IMG/VR virus record: IMGVR_UViG_3300043449_000692
Location: 32,212-96,211 of that record
Reading direction: 5' to 3' (one strand)
Source: a virus
DNA: 64,000 bases
Positions within the stretch are counted from its first letter, which is position 1; each line of letters begins with the position of its first letter. Positions 32,474 to 41,227 of this stretch are shown here, piece by piece. The notes under the pieces were generated by a model. It did not search any database and was not told where the DNA came from. It saw nothing but the letters and a program-made list of their open reading frames with translations. The position numbers and the translations under genes were made by a program.

Positions 32474-32866
32474 TCAACGCCGCTTTCCACCTTTGTTCAC
32501 AGCCGCTAGTATCTCCTCCATATCGCCTTCAGACAGCACGGAGAGGGCTTCCCGTGCCTTCCGCGTGGAGATGCCGTAGTACTCCACAAGAGCCGCCACA
32601 CGGGTATCTTCCTCCCGCTTCAGCCACTTGGAGAACCGCTTGCGAGGACGCACCGCACCCCGCAGGAAGTCAAAGTGCATTTTTGAATCCAAGTGGGGGC
32701 GGATGTTCATCTCGTTCGCGGCGAACAGGGTGTCAGGGAAATACGACAAGCAGCGCGTCACCACGAACGGTGGATACGACTGCTTTGTGTACGACTCGCT
32801 CTCGTCCAAGAGCGGTTCCTTGTTCACATTGATGGCATTCAAATAATCAGTCAGTTGGTGCGACAT
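32474..32866 (-). CDS. 62: Clamp loader small subunit (T4 gp62)
   Basis: A 130-residue clamp-loader subunit that bridges gp44 and the clamp. LTDYLNAINVNKEPLLD, YPPFVVTRCLSYFPDTLFAANEMN and DFLRGAVRPRKRFSKW are strong gp62 landmarks. It is shorter than T4 gp62 (187), lacking part of the C-terminus. It overlaps the preceding 88-aa gene by 16 bases and ends just before the CTAAATA element. With gp44 it loads gp45 onto DNA. Confidence 0.95.
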   Translation of the reverse strand: MSHQLTDYLNAINVNKEPLLDESESYTKQSYPPFVVTRCLSYFPDTLFAANEMNIRPHLDSKMHFDFLRGAVRPRKRFSKWLKREEDTRVAALVEYYGISTRKAREALSVLSEGDMEEILAAVNKGGKRR

Positions 32867-33117
32867 CGTGTCTTCCTGCCATTGGTTTTCTTGTTGTATT
32901 CCTTCAGGTATTGCTTGTTGATACGCATCATCGCATCAAGTTCGGATCGTGGCATTTTGGTGATGTCCTGCTTCATCATCCGCTGAACGGCTTCAGGCAT
33001 TATGGAATAGTGCGGGGGATCAGGAAAATCAACAGGACTTACAGGTGTCTGATACTCTCGCCTGTCCTTGAAATCCTTGAACACTCTACCTTTTCGCAGA
33101 CTCCGATTCCGTGCCAT
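32851..33117 (-). CDS. Basic hypothetical protein between clamp loader genes, 88 aa
   Basis: ATG 33117 forms TAATG with the gp44 stop and the 3' end overlaps gp62 by 16 bases, so the gene is tightly coupled to both loader subunits. The product is strongly basic (begins MARNRSLRKGRVFKDFKDRR and ends NGRKTRCRTN). A Pro-rich centre (VSPVDFPDPPHYSIMPEA) and a helical DITKMPRSELDAMMRINKQY follow. Gene 44 and 62 are adjacent in T4, so this is an insertion. It may bind DNA or the loader; no family recognised. Confidence 0.75.
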   Translation of the reverse strand: MARNRSLRKGRVFKDFKDRREYQTPVSPVDFPDPPHYSIMPEAVQRMMKQDITKMPRSELDAMMRINKQYLKEYNKKTNGRKTRCRTN

Positions 33118-34070
33118 TACTTGAACTTCACTTCCATCATCAATTGCACAAGACACGCCGTCAGATTGATCTCATGGTCGGCTGCAAACGCTGCCTTGTA
33201 CTGATAATCACCAAGCACAAGAATGGCTTGAGGAATGGAACCAGGCTCCGCAGTCTCGTACAGGCTGTCGTAGATCGCACGGAAGATGCGGGTCTGATCG
33301 TTGTCCAAGTTCTCCACCACCCACTTGCGGACAGCACCGAAATCCTTGGACTTCATGTGCTTGACGAGTTCCTTCACAGCCACATCACCCACGCTGTTCA
33401 GGATGCCCACATCAATCTTGCCGTTTGCGGCGTACCGCTGCAACTCGTTCAGTGTGCGGCGGAAGTCGGGGAAGTACTTCATAATGAGTTGGGCTACCAC
33501 CTTCTCATCATACTGCACCCCTTCCGCCTCAAGGATTTCCGCTGCCCGCTTCAGGAACTTCACCGCTAGAGCAGGCTTCTCCTTGGACGGAATGCGGAAG
33601 TCAATGCAGGTGCATCGGGAGTGCAACGGCTCAATCACCCTGTTCTTGAAGTTGCAAGTCAGGATGAAGCGGCAGTTGTCCGCAAACTCTTCAATGAAAC
33701 CGCGAAGGGCGGGTTGAGTGGACTGTGCGTTTGAATAGTCAAACTCGTCCAAGATCACGACCTTTTTGACCCCATCGGTCAAGGACACGGTGGAAGCGAA
33801 ACTCCTGATCTTTGTACGGAGGGTGTCAATGTTCCCGTCCTCGGAGCAGTTGATGATCATTGTGTCACAACCAAGATCATTACAAAGTGCCTTCGCCACG
33901 GAGGTCTTGCCACAGCCTGGTCCTCCCGACAACAGGAGGTTCTGTGGTTCTCCCCGTTCAACCATCCGCATGAAACTCTCATGCGTTTCCGTTGGCAAAA
34001 TGCAGTCTTCCACGGTCTGTGGGCGGTACTTCTCAACCCAAAGACCCTTCACGGTTTCAGTTGTATTCAC
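33117..34070 (-). CDS. 44: Clamp loader ATPase subunit (T4 gp44)
   Basis: A 317-residue AAA+ ATPase (T4 gp44 is 319). WVEKYRPQTVEDCILP is the classic loader opening, followed by Walker A LSGGPGCGKTSVAKAL, Walker B VVILDEFDYSN and the sensor/Arg-finger segment IEPLHSRCTCIDF. It loads gp45 using ATP with gp62. The start codon is GTG 34070, placed 3 bases after the gp45 stop, with GAGG upstream. The weak start may help tune stoichiometry under RegA control. Confidence 0.96.
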   Translation of the reverse strand: MNTTETVKGLWVEKYRPQTVEDCILPTETHESFMRMVERGEPQNLLLSGGPGCGKTSVAKALCNDLGCDTMIINCSEDGNIDTLRTKIRSFASTVSLTDGVKKVVILDEFDYSNAQSTQPALRGFIEEFADNCRFILTCNFKNRVIEPLHSRCTCIDFRIPSKEKPALAVKFLKRAAEILEAEGVQYDEKVVAQLIMKYFPDFRRTLNELQRYAANGKIDVGILNSVGDVAVKELVKHMKSKDFGAVRKWVVENLDNDQTRIFRAIYDSLYETAEPGSIPQAILVLGDYQYKAAFAADHEINLTACLVQLMMEVKFK

Positions 34071-34073
34071 GAA

Positions 34074-34763
34074 TCAAGCCTCGTAGGTAGAGTCGGCGTT
34101 CAGAGCAATCCAATAGGTCAGCGGTTCATTCTTGTTGGAGAAGGACGAAACAACCTTCTCCGAAATGGCAACGGTATAGTCGCCAGGCAGGATCTTCAGG
34201 TTCTCCACATCAAAGATGAACTCAAATGTGGCTCCTGAAGTGTTGTCTCCCACCACAAGCGAATAGAAGTTGGAAGTCACATCTCCCTTGTCCGTGGCGG
34301 CAAGTTCAATCTTGGAACCATCAGCAGACGAGCGGACACACAGGTGTCCCACCTGAAGCACGGACGCTGCCTTGATGATGTCCGCGAAATCTTTTGCGGT
34401 GAGATCAAACTGCACCACGGGGGACGGCATGGCGATCTTCTTGCTTGTGGAAGTCACCAACTTTGGGTCGCAGTAGTAGTATCGCACACTGGACTTGCCG
34501 CTCTTCACCGTGATGTAGTTCTCTTCAAATACGAACTCTGGATCCTTGAACAGGCTCACGGTGCCAAGGAACTTGTTCAAGTCCCAAATGGCAAACGACT
34601 TTGTGAAAGTCTCGCCAACCTTGGCTTCCGCGAGAATGTTCTTCGTGGATGACAGCGTGTTGAGGGTATTACCCTCGTTCACGATGATACCAGAGTTGAT
34701 GGATGCGAAGTTCTTGAGTATTTCAAGAGTCCGCTTTGAGATGGTGGTGGAATTACTGGTCAT
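34074..34763 (-). CDS. 45: Sliding clamp (T4 gp45)
   Basis: ATG 34763 gives a 229-residue protein, matching T4 gp45 (228). Upstream ATGs at 34781 and 34805 would add residues unlike the family. SKRTLEILKNFASINSGIIV, FAIWDLNKFLGTVSLF and the later FDLTAKDFADIIKAASVLQV follow the gp45 plan. The trimer encircles DNA, tethers gp43, and also activates late transcription with gp55. The gene overlaps the preceding 63-aa gene by 11 bases. Confidence 0.95.
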   Translation of the reverse strand: MTSNSTTISKRTLEILKNFASINSGIIVNEGNTLNTLSSTKNILAEAKVGETFTKSFAIWDLNKFLGTVSLFKDPEFVFEENYITVKSGKSSVRYYYCDPKLVTSTSKKIAMPSPVVQFDLTAKDFADIIKAASVLQVGHLCVRSSADGSKIELAATDKGDVTSNFYSLVVGDNTSGATFEFIFDVENLKILPGDYTVAISEKVVSSFSNKNEPLTYWIALNADSTYEA

Positions 34764-34944
34764 TGTCTTCGTACTCGTCATAATCAAAATCTCGCTTTCC
34801 TGCATTGTATTCGTCCATAAAACGCTTCAGATGTTCCTTTTCATCATGTCGCCTCGCGCTCTTGTGCTTGCGCTCTACGCTTTTACGCGCCTTTCTCGCA
34901 CTAGGATCGCGGTCGTATTCACTCCAGTCATTACTTCTGCTCAT
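34753..34944 (-). CDS. Highly charged small protein before clamp gene, 63 aa
   Basis: ATG 34944 (MSRSNDWSEYDRDPSARKAR) follows the RNase H stop by one base, and its 3' end overlaps gp45. The first two thirds are extremely basic (Lys/Arg/His), and the end is acidic and Tyr-rich (DFDYDEYEDNDQ). It lies where T4 has rpbA and small 45-region genes, but it is too short and too different for RpbA. A partner of the clamp or of RNA polymerase is possible; no family recognised. Confidence 0.7.
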   Translation of the reverse strand: MSRSNDWSEYDRDPSARKARKSVERKHKSARRHDEKEHLKRFMDEYNAGKRDFDYDEYEDNDQ

Positions 34945-34945
34945 T

Positions 34946-35794
34946 TCAGAAATCTCCGATGTCCTCAATCAAGTTGCGTAGTCCCTTCTCAATCATGTAG
35001 TTCAGAATCTTGGCGCGAGAGGGTGTAAAGGGTTTATTCCACTCCGATTCAATTCTTTCTTCGTACTCCGCAGGAATGTGCAGCAAGTCGATAAGAGTCT
35101 TGTTGCGATTCCAATTAGCGGAATACTTTGTAGCAATGTTGCCTGTCTCGGCGTAGAACTCCAAGATTTCTTCCATTCGCTTCTTCGTCACAGGCTTCTG
35201 TCGCTTGGACTCATCCACAAACGAATCATCATCCGACAGCACATTCGGAACACCATCGGAAGAGTCTCCCTTGATGATGTGTTCAAGCAGATACTGCTTT
35301 GGATTCTCTACCGTGATGAACTTCTTCAGCAGGGGCGAGTACTGATCAACGCCAGGATACAGTTGCAGTTGACCAAAGTCCTTGTCTCCGCTCAAGATCA
35401 GAATCTTCTCGGTGGGAGCGTATCGCTTCGTCAGGAATGCAATGATGTCATCGGCTTCGCAGCCCTGAACAATCATGTTTCTGTACGGGAAAATCTGCGC
35501 GACTTCATCGCGGATCGTATTGATAATGCTGTAGAACCGCTCCCACTGCTCGGGGTTTTCCTTGCGATCAGCCCTACGCTTTGCCTTGTATAGAGGAAAG
35601 AAATCGCGCCGCCAAGATGCACCGCCGTCTTGACAGATCACCAATTCTCCGTACTCGCGGAAGAACTTCTTGCGGTACATACGGTAGGTGTTCAGCACCA
35701 TATGGCGCACAAGGTGTTCGTCAATTGCACCGATGTCCCGTTGCTGTGCAAAGATGGAGGACATCAGAACCTGTGTGTTGTCTACGAGAATCAT
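34946..35794 (-). CDS. rnh: RNase H / 5' flap nuclease (T4 Rnh)
   Basis: ATG 35794 (TAATG overlap with the upstream gene) gives MILVDNTQVLMSSIF and 282 residues (T4 Rnh is 305). Conserved acidic sites of the FEN-like family are visible: the initial D5, CQDGGASWRRDFFPLYKAKR, GCEADDIIAFL and LILSGDKDFGQLQ. The enzyme removes RNA primers and flaps from Okazaki fragments. It is placed with clamp genes, which recruit it. The longer ORF upstream of 35794 is in the wrong frame for the real gene. Confidence 0.93.
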   Translation of the reverse strand: MILVDNTQVLMSSIFAQQRDIGAIDEHLVRHMVLNTYRMYRKKFFREYGELVICQDGGASWRRDFFPLYKAKRRADRKENPEQWERFYSIINTIRDEVAQIFPYRNMIVQGCEADDIIAFLTKRYAPTEKILILSGDKDFGQLQLYPGVDQYSPLLKKFITVENPKQYLLEHIIKGDSSDGVPNVLSDDDSFVDESKRQKPVTKKRMEEILEFYAETGNIATKYSANWNRNKTLIDLLHIPAEYEERIESEWNKPFTPSRAKILNYMIEKGLRNLIEDIGDF

Positions 35795-36912
35795 TACTGT
35801 ACCTGTAGAATAAGGCAGTGCTTGTTCACACGACCTGTAGGAGTTCCTGCTTTGGTCTTCACGCCGTTGAGGTAACGCACCGCAGCGGTAAAACTCTTTC
35901 TGCATCCATCGGCATTCTTCACAAAGTCTTCAGGCTTGCGGACAGTCTTTTCAAAAGACTTTGCGGAATCGAATCCCATGACCGTAGACCCCTTCACGGA
36001 CAGTCCGCTCTTGGGTTCTACTGCCACAAAAACTGTAGCCTTGTTGTTCTTGGTGTTGAACATGATGAAGCCTTGTGACCCAATGATATCACTTGCTTTC
36101 GCAGAGTCAACACCAAATGTCTCACATCTTGGCAAGAACTTCAATCCCTTGATCTGCGCCTGTACGCTCTTGGGCTTGCGCTTACGGGGCTTGCGAGAAG
36201 CCTTCAGAACACCAAGGCGGTCATTCAAATTACGAATGGCTTCCTCGAAATATTCTACAAGGGTCTTCAGGCTCTTGGGTTTTAGATATGAGTATCCTTC
36301 AACCAAGTCTGCGTCCGTCTTGTCGTGCGCTGCCTTCAGGTCAGTGTAAGACTGCTCTAGGCGGTGAAGTGCTACCGTAGCCATAGGCTTGTTTAGATCA
36401 GCCCCCTTGATCCAGTCCATGAGGGGATTGGGCTTCTTCTTGGTCGCCATAACGCTCTCAATGGCAGTATCAAGCACAGGCTCAAGGGTGGTCAGCATCT
36501 CATTTGCCTTGGCTTCAATCCGATCCTGAACCGTTACCCGCTCGGTCGGCTCCTTTGGAACGCGCTTCCGTGCGTCATCAAGCAGTTCATCCACATTCTT
36601 GCGGATAAACTCCCGCTGCTTGTCTGTGAGGGGAAACCCACGACTGGCGCAGCGGCAGTACGGAGAGATCATCTTTAGTAAATTTTTAGATGCACGGGAC
36701 ACCAGTTTTGCGTTCTCGTCACGACCCTCCGCAGTTAGCCACTCCACAATCCACTTCTTCGCGGCAGACGAATTGAAGTTCTGCCGATACCAGTGGAGAG
36801 ACTTTTCCAAAAGCAGATCGGTGTCTGCGTCTTGAGGAATGGCTGTAAAGTCAGGCTCATCGCCTCCCGAAAGAATGCTGCGAGCGCGTTCGTTGGACAG
36901 TTTCCGACTCAT
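35794..36912 (-). CDS. Hypothetical protein, 372 aa, between gp46 and rnh
   Basis: ATG 36912 (MSRKLSNERARSIL) starts 2 bases after the gp46 stop. The N-terminal part is helical and includes two cysteines in YCRCASRGFPL. A long charged, probably coiled middle and a Lys/Arg-rich patch KASRKPRKRKPKS near 240-252 follow. The last 110 residues are beta-rich (GFIMFNTKNNKATVFVA, KHCLILQVQ). No catalytic motif is recognised. A tightly packed place between recombination nuclease and RNase H suggests a DNA-processing accessory protein that binds nucleic acid through the basic patch. Confidence 0.8.
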   Translation of the reverse strand: MSRKLSNERARSILSGGDEPDFTAIPQDADTDLLLEKSLHWYRQNFNSSAAKKWIVEWLTAEGRDENAKLVSRASKNLLKMISPYCRCASRGFPLTDKQREFIRKNVDELLDDARKRVPKEPTERVTVQDRIEAKANEMLTTLEPVLDTAIESVMATKKKPNPLMDWIKGADLNKPMATVALHRLEQSYTDLKAAHDKTDADLVEGYSYLKPKSLKTLVEYFEEAIRNLNDRLGVLKASRKPRKRKPKSVQAQIKGLKFLPRCETFGVDSAKASDIIGSQGFIMFNTKNNKATVFVAVEPKSGLSVKGSTVMGFDSAKSFEKTVRKPEDFVKNADGCRKSFTAAVRYLNGVKTKAGTPTGRVNKHCLILQVQ

Positions 36913-36914
36913 GG

Positions 36915-38627
36915 TTAGCATAGTTTGCTGAAGTTGTTGACCTTCTTGTAGGTCAAGATATTTTGGAACTTGTCTAGCAGTTGATCCGACTTGTGAGAAA
37001 TCACGAATATGTTGTTCGAACCGCCCATGCTCTGTAGGATCTTGATGACCTCTTCAGTACCCACGGCATCCAAAGAAGAATCAAATACCTCGTCCAAGAT
37101 GAGAAGGTTCGTGTTTGCACTGTTCTTCATTCTAGCAATGTCTCGCCATGCTAGCAAGAGGGACAGGTCGATTCTCAATTTTTCACCCTCACTGAAATTA
37201 TCATACGAAAATTCATCTCGGTGGCGGCTCTTGATTATTTCATTGAAGTCCTCGTTCAGCGTGAACTGTGCGAAGAAGTCCATTGAAATCAAATACTTGT
37301 TAATGATCTTGTTGAGAGCAGGAATGTATTTACGAATAATCTTGCGCTTGATTCCGCTGTCCTTCAGCAGCACCGTGGCAATCTCCATTGTGTGAAGATC
37401 CTCCACGAACTCCTTCCGCTGTGCTTCCGCGCCCTGCTCCTCCGTCTGTAGAGCAGCCATGCCGTCCCGCTCGGTCTGTACCGATCCCTTCTCCTCTTCG
37501 GTCTTGCGAGACAGATCCTGCAACTGCTTCATGTACTTCTTGGAGGATGCAATAGCAGAATCCGTCTTGTGGGACTCCTGCTTCTTCGATTCAATGAGGG
37601 ACAGAACCTCTGTGGACTTGTCCAGTTTAGTTCGTGCATCCTCAAGCATCGTCTGCATTTTTTGAAGTGCTGTGACCAACTCAATCTCACGGGAGTCCTT
37701 CTTGCCGATCATGTCCTGACGAAACTCGTCAGGCAATTCATGCTTGCACACAGGACACTCCTCGTTCTGTTCATAGAAGGACTTCTCCTCCTGAACCTTC
37801 TTCACACTAGACTGCATCTGCTTTCGCAGGGCAGTCATCTGCGAGATGGAGTCACGCTGCTTGTCAACGGATGCCACGCTCTCTGCAAGCGCAGCAATAT
37901 CGCTCTGAAGATCCGCCTTCTTCTCAAGCAGTGCAGTGAGTGCCGTCTGCTCTTCTGCTAGAGACTTGTTGTACGACTCCAACTGACTGTCGGACTTCTC
38001 CTCAATCTTGGCGATCATGTCCGCCTTGTGTTCTATCTTCAGTTTGAGGGTAGAAATCTGTGACTCCACGCCACGCAGTTCTTCCTTTGTGGAGGAGATG
38101 CGATTCTTCAGAGCCTCGTTCATCTTGGAGAACACATCAATGTCCAACAGGTTCTCTACGATGTTGCGGCGATCAGCAGCAGGAAGCCGCATGAACGGCA
38201 CATAGTTTGTGGAGCCAAGAATCACTACCTGACAGAATGTCTTGTAGTTCATCTTGAGGATTTGTCCCTCAAGAATGGCTTGGTAGTCCTTCGCATTAGC
38301 CGTCTGCTCAACGGTCTTGCCGTCCTTCTCAATGGTGAACACCTTGGGAGAAAGACCACGAACTACCTTGTATGCGTGTCCGTTCATGGTGAATTCAATC
38401 TCCACCACGCAGTCCTTGCCGTTGATGGAGTTCACGATCTGCGGCAGGTTGATGTTGCGGAACGGCTTGCCGTACAGCACAAAGGTAAGGGCATCCAACA
38501 TGGTGGTCTTACCCGCACCGTTCTCACCGCAGATGAGCGTGGTGGAGTGCTTGTCTAATTGCACTTCCGTGAAGTAGTTTCCCGTGCTTAAGAGATTCTT
38601 CCACCGTATCTTGTTGAATGTAATCAT
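36915..38627 (-). CDS. 46: Recombination endonuclease subunit gp46 (Rad50/SbcC-like)
   Basis: ATG 38627 (ATGA overlap with gp47) gives 570 residues (T4 gp46 is 560). Walker A ICGENGAGKTTMLDALTFVLYG is near residue 32 onward. A coiled-coil middle is interrupted by a zinc-hook CPVC near 295, and the ABC signature NFSEGEKLRIDLSLLLAW and Walker B NLLILDEVFDSSLD lie at the C-terminus. With gp47 it resects DNA ends and degrades host DNA. The coiled coil is short compared with cellular Rad50, as usual in phages. Confidence 0.96.
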   Translation of the reverse strand: MITFNKIRWKNLLSTGNYFTEVQLDKHSTTLICGENGAGKTTMLDALTFVLYGKPFRNINLPQIVNSINGKDCVVEIEFTMNGHAYKVVRGLSPKVFTIEKDGKTVEQTANAKDYQAILEGQILKMNYKTFCQVVILGSTNYVPFMRLPAADRRNIVENLLDIDVFSKMNEALKNRISSTKEELRGVESQISTLKLKIEHKADMIAKIEEKSDSQLESYNKSLAEEQTALTALLEKKADLQSDIAALAESVASVDKQRDSISQMTALRKQMQSSVKKVQEEKSFYEQNEECPVCKHELPDEFRQDMIGKKDSREIELVTALQKMQTMLEDARTKLDKSTEVLSLIESKKQESHKTDSAIASSKKYMKQLQDLSRKTEEEKGSVQTERDGMAALQTEEQGAEAQRKEFVEDLHTMEIATVLLKDSGIKRKIIRKYIPALNKIINKYLISMDFFAQFTLNEDFNEIIKSRHRDEFSYDNFSEGEKLRIDLSLLLAWRDIARMKNSANTNLLILDEVFDSSLDAVGTEEVIKILQSMGGSNNIFVISHKSDQLLDKFQNILTYKKVNNFSKLC

Positions 38628-39691
38628 GGCTTGGCACTCTCGTTTGCAATGCACTCCGCATACAGTTCACGCACAAGCGTCTTCAGCCGCTTCGGATCGG
38701 AGATGTTCTGTAGGGCTTCGATCTCCTTGTTGATGATGGTGATCGTGTCCTCGCCCAAATCCACCGCTTCGCTGTCCCCGCTGTTCTGATCCACTTGCAG
38801 GTCTTCGATGATGGTGACCCCGTGTGGACTAGTGGAATACACCGAGTCAACGAATTTCTCAAACAGATACGGCTTCGTCTTCTGCTCCACTATGATGCGG
38901 ACAAACTTACCCCGTGTCCGCTCTTCATCCACCTTGATGTGGGTAGTCTCGCTTACCGCGCTGTCATCGTAGCGAATCTGCGTGAAAATTGTGTAGGGAT
39001 TCTTCACGAACTCCAATTCATGGGTTTCGGTGTCGAAAATATGAAACCCCTTCTTGTCACCGTAGTCATTCATGGTGATCTGATAGGGGCATCCCAAATA
39101 GTGGATGTTCTCGCGTGAATGACGAGTGTGGAAGTGTCCTGTGTACACAGCCTTGAACCGCTTGAATGGCTCGGGACTCATGCCACCGTCAAACGGTGTG
39201 TTCCGCAGCACCTGATAGCCGTTCAGTTCAAGGTGACCGCACAGGATTTGGGCAGGAGTTTCTGCGATGAACTTCAGCGATTCTGCTTCGTTCTCCTTGT
39301 TGATCCACGGCAGCAGAGCAATCGGTGTTCCGTCAAACTCAACGGTGGTTGGCTTGTCGTACACCACGAACTTATCGGAGAACAATTCCTGAAGCGAGTT
39401 CACCTCGCTCTTGTTCTTGAAGAAGATGTCGTGGTTGCCAAGAATGCAGTGCATGACTGCACCGCTCTCTTCAAGCCGCTTCACAAAACCGTTACGGACA
39501 GCATTCAGCGTGAGAAAGTTCACGAACTTGCGGCGATCAAGGAAATCGCCCATGTGAATAATGGTGGTTATTCCCTCTGCTTGAATACGCGGAAAGAACA
39601 CGCGGTCAAAGAACCGCATGAAGTGTTCCATGAATACAGGGGAATCATTACGCGCACCAAAGTGCGTGTCCGTCACGATGGCAATCTTCAC
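38624..39691 (-). CDS. 47: Recombination nuclease subunit gp47 (Mre11/SbcD-like)
   Basis: A 355-residue metallophosphoesterase (T4 gp47 is 339). The metal-binding motifs are IVTDTHFGARND, HMGDFLDRRKF, CILGNHDIFFKN and CGHLELNG with TGHFHTRHS. It forms the gp46/47 end-processing complex that prepares DNA for UvsX. The start codon is GTG 39691, in a GTGA overlap with the stop of gp55. Its own stop shares ATGA with gp46, so the two subunits are translationally coupled. Confidence 0.96.
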   Translation of the reverse strand: MKIAIVTDTHFGARNDSPVFMEHFMRFFDRVFFPRIQAEGITTIIHMGDFLDRRKFVNFLTLNAVRNGFVKRLEESGAVMHCILGNHDIFFKNKSEVNSLQELFSDKFVVYDKPTTVEFDGTPIALLPWINKENEAESLKFIAETPAQILCGHLELNGYQVLRNTPFDGGMSPEPFKRFKAVYTGHFHTRHSRENIHYLGCPYQITMNDYGDKKGFHIFDTETHELEFVKNPYTIFTQIRYDDSAVSETTHIKVDEERTRGKFVRIIVEQKTKPYLFEKFVDSVYSTSPHGVTIIEDLQVDQNSGDSEAVDLGEDTITIINKEIEALQNISDPKRLKTLVRELYAECIANESAKP

Positions 39692-40287
39692 TTCTTCTTG
39701 CCTTTCTTTGAAACCTTTGCTTTCGGCTTCTTTGGCTTCGTGGTCTTCTTCGGCTTTTCCACTGGCTCTTCCACTACTGCTTCAGATTCACCAGTCTTCT
39801 TTTCAAACGAGTTGATGTCATTCTCTGTCAGAAAAGTGGGCAGCGTTTCAAAGTTGTCGCCCACCTTCAGGTAGTTCTCACGGAACCACTTCTTCATCTG
39901 CGAGTCTACATCGCTCATCTCAATCTTCTTCAGTTTGATGTATGCCTGCTTCTTCTCCTTTTGAATGCGGCGAAGGAAAGCATAGTAGATGATCTGCGTG
40001 AAGTACGAGAACGGATTCTTCGACTTGGACGGATCAAAGTTGTATGCATACAGCAGGCAGTTTTCGATTCCGTCCGAGATCATCTCGTCACGATATGGAT
40101 AGTTGATGAAGTTTGGCTTGCGGGAAAGGTTCTCCGCAATCTTCATAAAGCACTCGCCAATGTAATGCGTAACAGGAGGATGCGGAGTTCCCGCCTTGTC
40201 CGCAGCATTCACTAGAGTTTTCCACTCCCGCATCTCTTCAAAAAACTGTTGATTGTCTATGTAATGTTCACTTTTCTTTTTCGCCAT
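39688..40287 (-). CDS. 55: Late transcription sigma factor (T4 gp55)
   Basis: ATG 40287 gives 199 residues (T4 gp55 is 185). HYIDNQQFFEEMREWKTLV, MISDGIENCLLYAYNFDPSKSKNPFSYFTQIIYYAFLR in two pieces (sigma region 2-like) and RRIQKEKKQAYIK match gp55. The C-terminal 45 residues are a Lys/Pro-rich tail (KPKKTTKPKKPK and similar). It directs host RNA polymerase to late promoters with the gp45 clamp. It is preceded by its own sigma70-like promoter at 40307-40334, so it can be made before late genes. Confidence 0.93.
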   Translation of the reverse strand: MAKKKSEHYIDNQQFFEEMREWKTLVNAADKAGTPHPPVTHYIGECFMKIAENLSRKPNFINYPYRDEMISDGIENCLLYAYNFDPSKSKNPFSYFTQIIYYAFLRRIQKEKKQAYIKLKKIEMSDVDSQMKKWFRENYLKVGDNFETLPTFLTENDINSFEKKTGESEAVVEEPVEKPKKTTKPKKPKAKVSKKGKKK

Positions 40288-40306
40288 CGTGTTCCTTTCA
40301 CACATC

Positions 40307-40334
40307 ATTATCCATCATGTAATCTTTTTGTCAA
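40307..40334 (-). promoter_or_regulatory. Sigma70-like promoter before gp55
   Basis: A perfect TTGACA (40329-40334) and GATAAT (40307-40312) are separated by 16 bases. The TTGACA overlaps the stop codon of the upstream Sm-like gene. The gp55 ATG at 40287 follows 19 bases after the -10, with AAAGGAA as SD. Spacing equals that of three other sites in the window. Confidence 0.7.
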
Positions 40335-41227
40335 CCCTCATCTTGATTTTTTGGAGGCTCTTGTTCTGGCAAGTAGTCCTTCAGGTACGGCGACCAGTCA
40401 TCATGGCTGTTGCCGTAGTTGGGCTTCTTCTTTAGATCATCAGACGGCTCTTTCCACTCGTCCTTGGAAATCTTCTCCCGCTTGGGTTTCTTTTTCTTGG
40501 GCTTCTGTGGAACCTCGTCCTCTTCATCATTCATAATCTCTTCCAAGAAATCAGTACTCATAAAGTCCTGAACACTGTCCTTCAAATAGTCGATGAAGCC
40601 GCTCTCCACCCAAGCAGCAAGTATGTCTTGCGGAATGCTCACGCTGAACAGTATGGAGTTCGGCATTCGCGGAGGAATGCCCATGCCAGGATTCATAAAG
40701 GGGAGAGGCGTAGATGGAAGCGGATTAAGCGGTGGCTTGGAGGCATCCCAATCCATTCCGATAGGCTTGATTGCATCGCCAGAAAGTCCACGCGGCTCTT
40801 CCCTAGCCAACTGCTTCAGCATCTCCTCTAGTTTTTCGTCAATCTCATCGGTCATTTTCTGAAGGTCGGCTTCGGTCATGTTCGGAAACAGAGACTTCGG
40901 GTTCTTTGGTTGAGGGGAATTGTTTGTGTCCTCCACCTCTGTTTGTCGTGAATACAGAGAGATCATGTCTGGATCAGGAGACAGTTCCACCACGATGAAG
41001 TCCAATGGAATGTCCGCAGACAGTTCTGCGGTGTTTCCAAGCCAATTCGTGAAGAACACAAACTGACGCTTTGCTCCCGTGAACGGATCAGTCTGATAGT
41101 TCTCCACGATCTTCATGGGACGCTGCAACTTGATCTTGTCCTTGGACTTGCCAGCAACCTTCGCAATGATCTCTTCACCGCTACGAAGTTTGAAGACTCT
41201 GAGTTCCGATTTCTTGGCTCTTCTCAT
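40331..41227 (-). CDS. Sm-like N-terminal domain protein with charged tail
   Basis: ATG 41227 (ATGA overlap with uvsW) gives 298 residues. Residues about 7-90 follow the Sm-like plan shared with the protein at 14106-14435: FKLRSGEEIIAKV, LQRPMKIV, FFTNWLGN and DIPLDFIVV. A helical segment (residues about 115-160), a Pro-rich stretch and a Lys/Glu-rich C-terminal third with KPKKKKPKREK follow. It may be an RNA- or DNA-binding ring former with an extended tail. The assignment is structural inference from motif order; role unknown. Confidence 0.65.
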   Translation of the reverse strand: MRRAKKSELRVFKLRSGEEIIAKVAGKSKDKIKLQRPMKIVENYQTDPFTGAKRQFVFFTNWLGNTAELSADIPLDFIVVELSPDPDMISLYSRQTEVEDTNNSPQPKNPKSLFPNMTEADLQKMTDEIDEKLEEMLKQLAREEPRGLSGDAIKPIGMDWDASKPPLNPLPSTPLPFMNPGMGIPPRMPNSILFSVSIPQDILAAWVESGFIDYLKDSVQDFMSTDFLEEIMNDEEDEVPQKPKKKKPKREKISKDEWKEPSDDLKKKPNYGNSHDDWSPYLKDYLPEQEPPKNQDEG

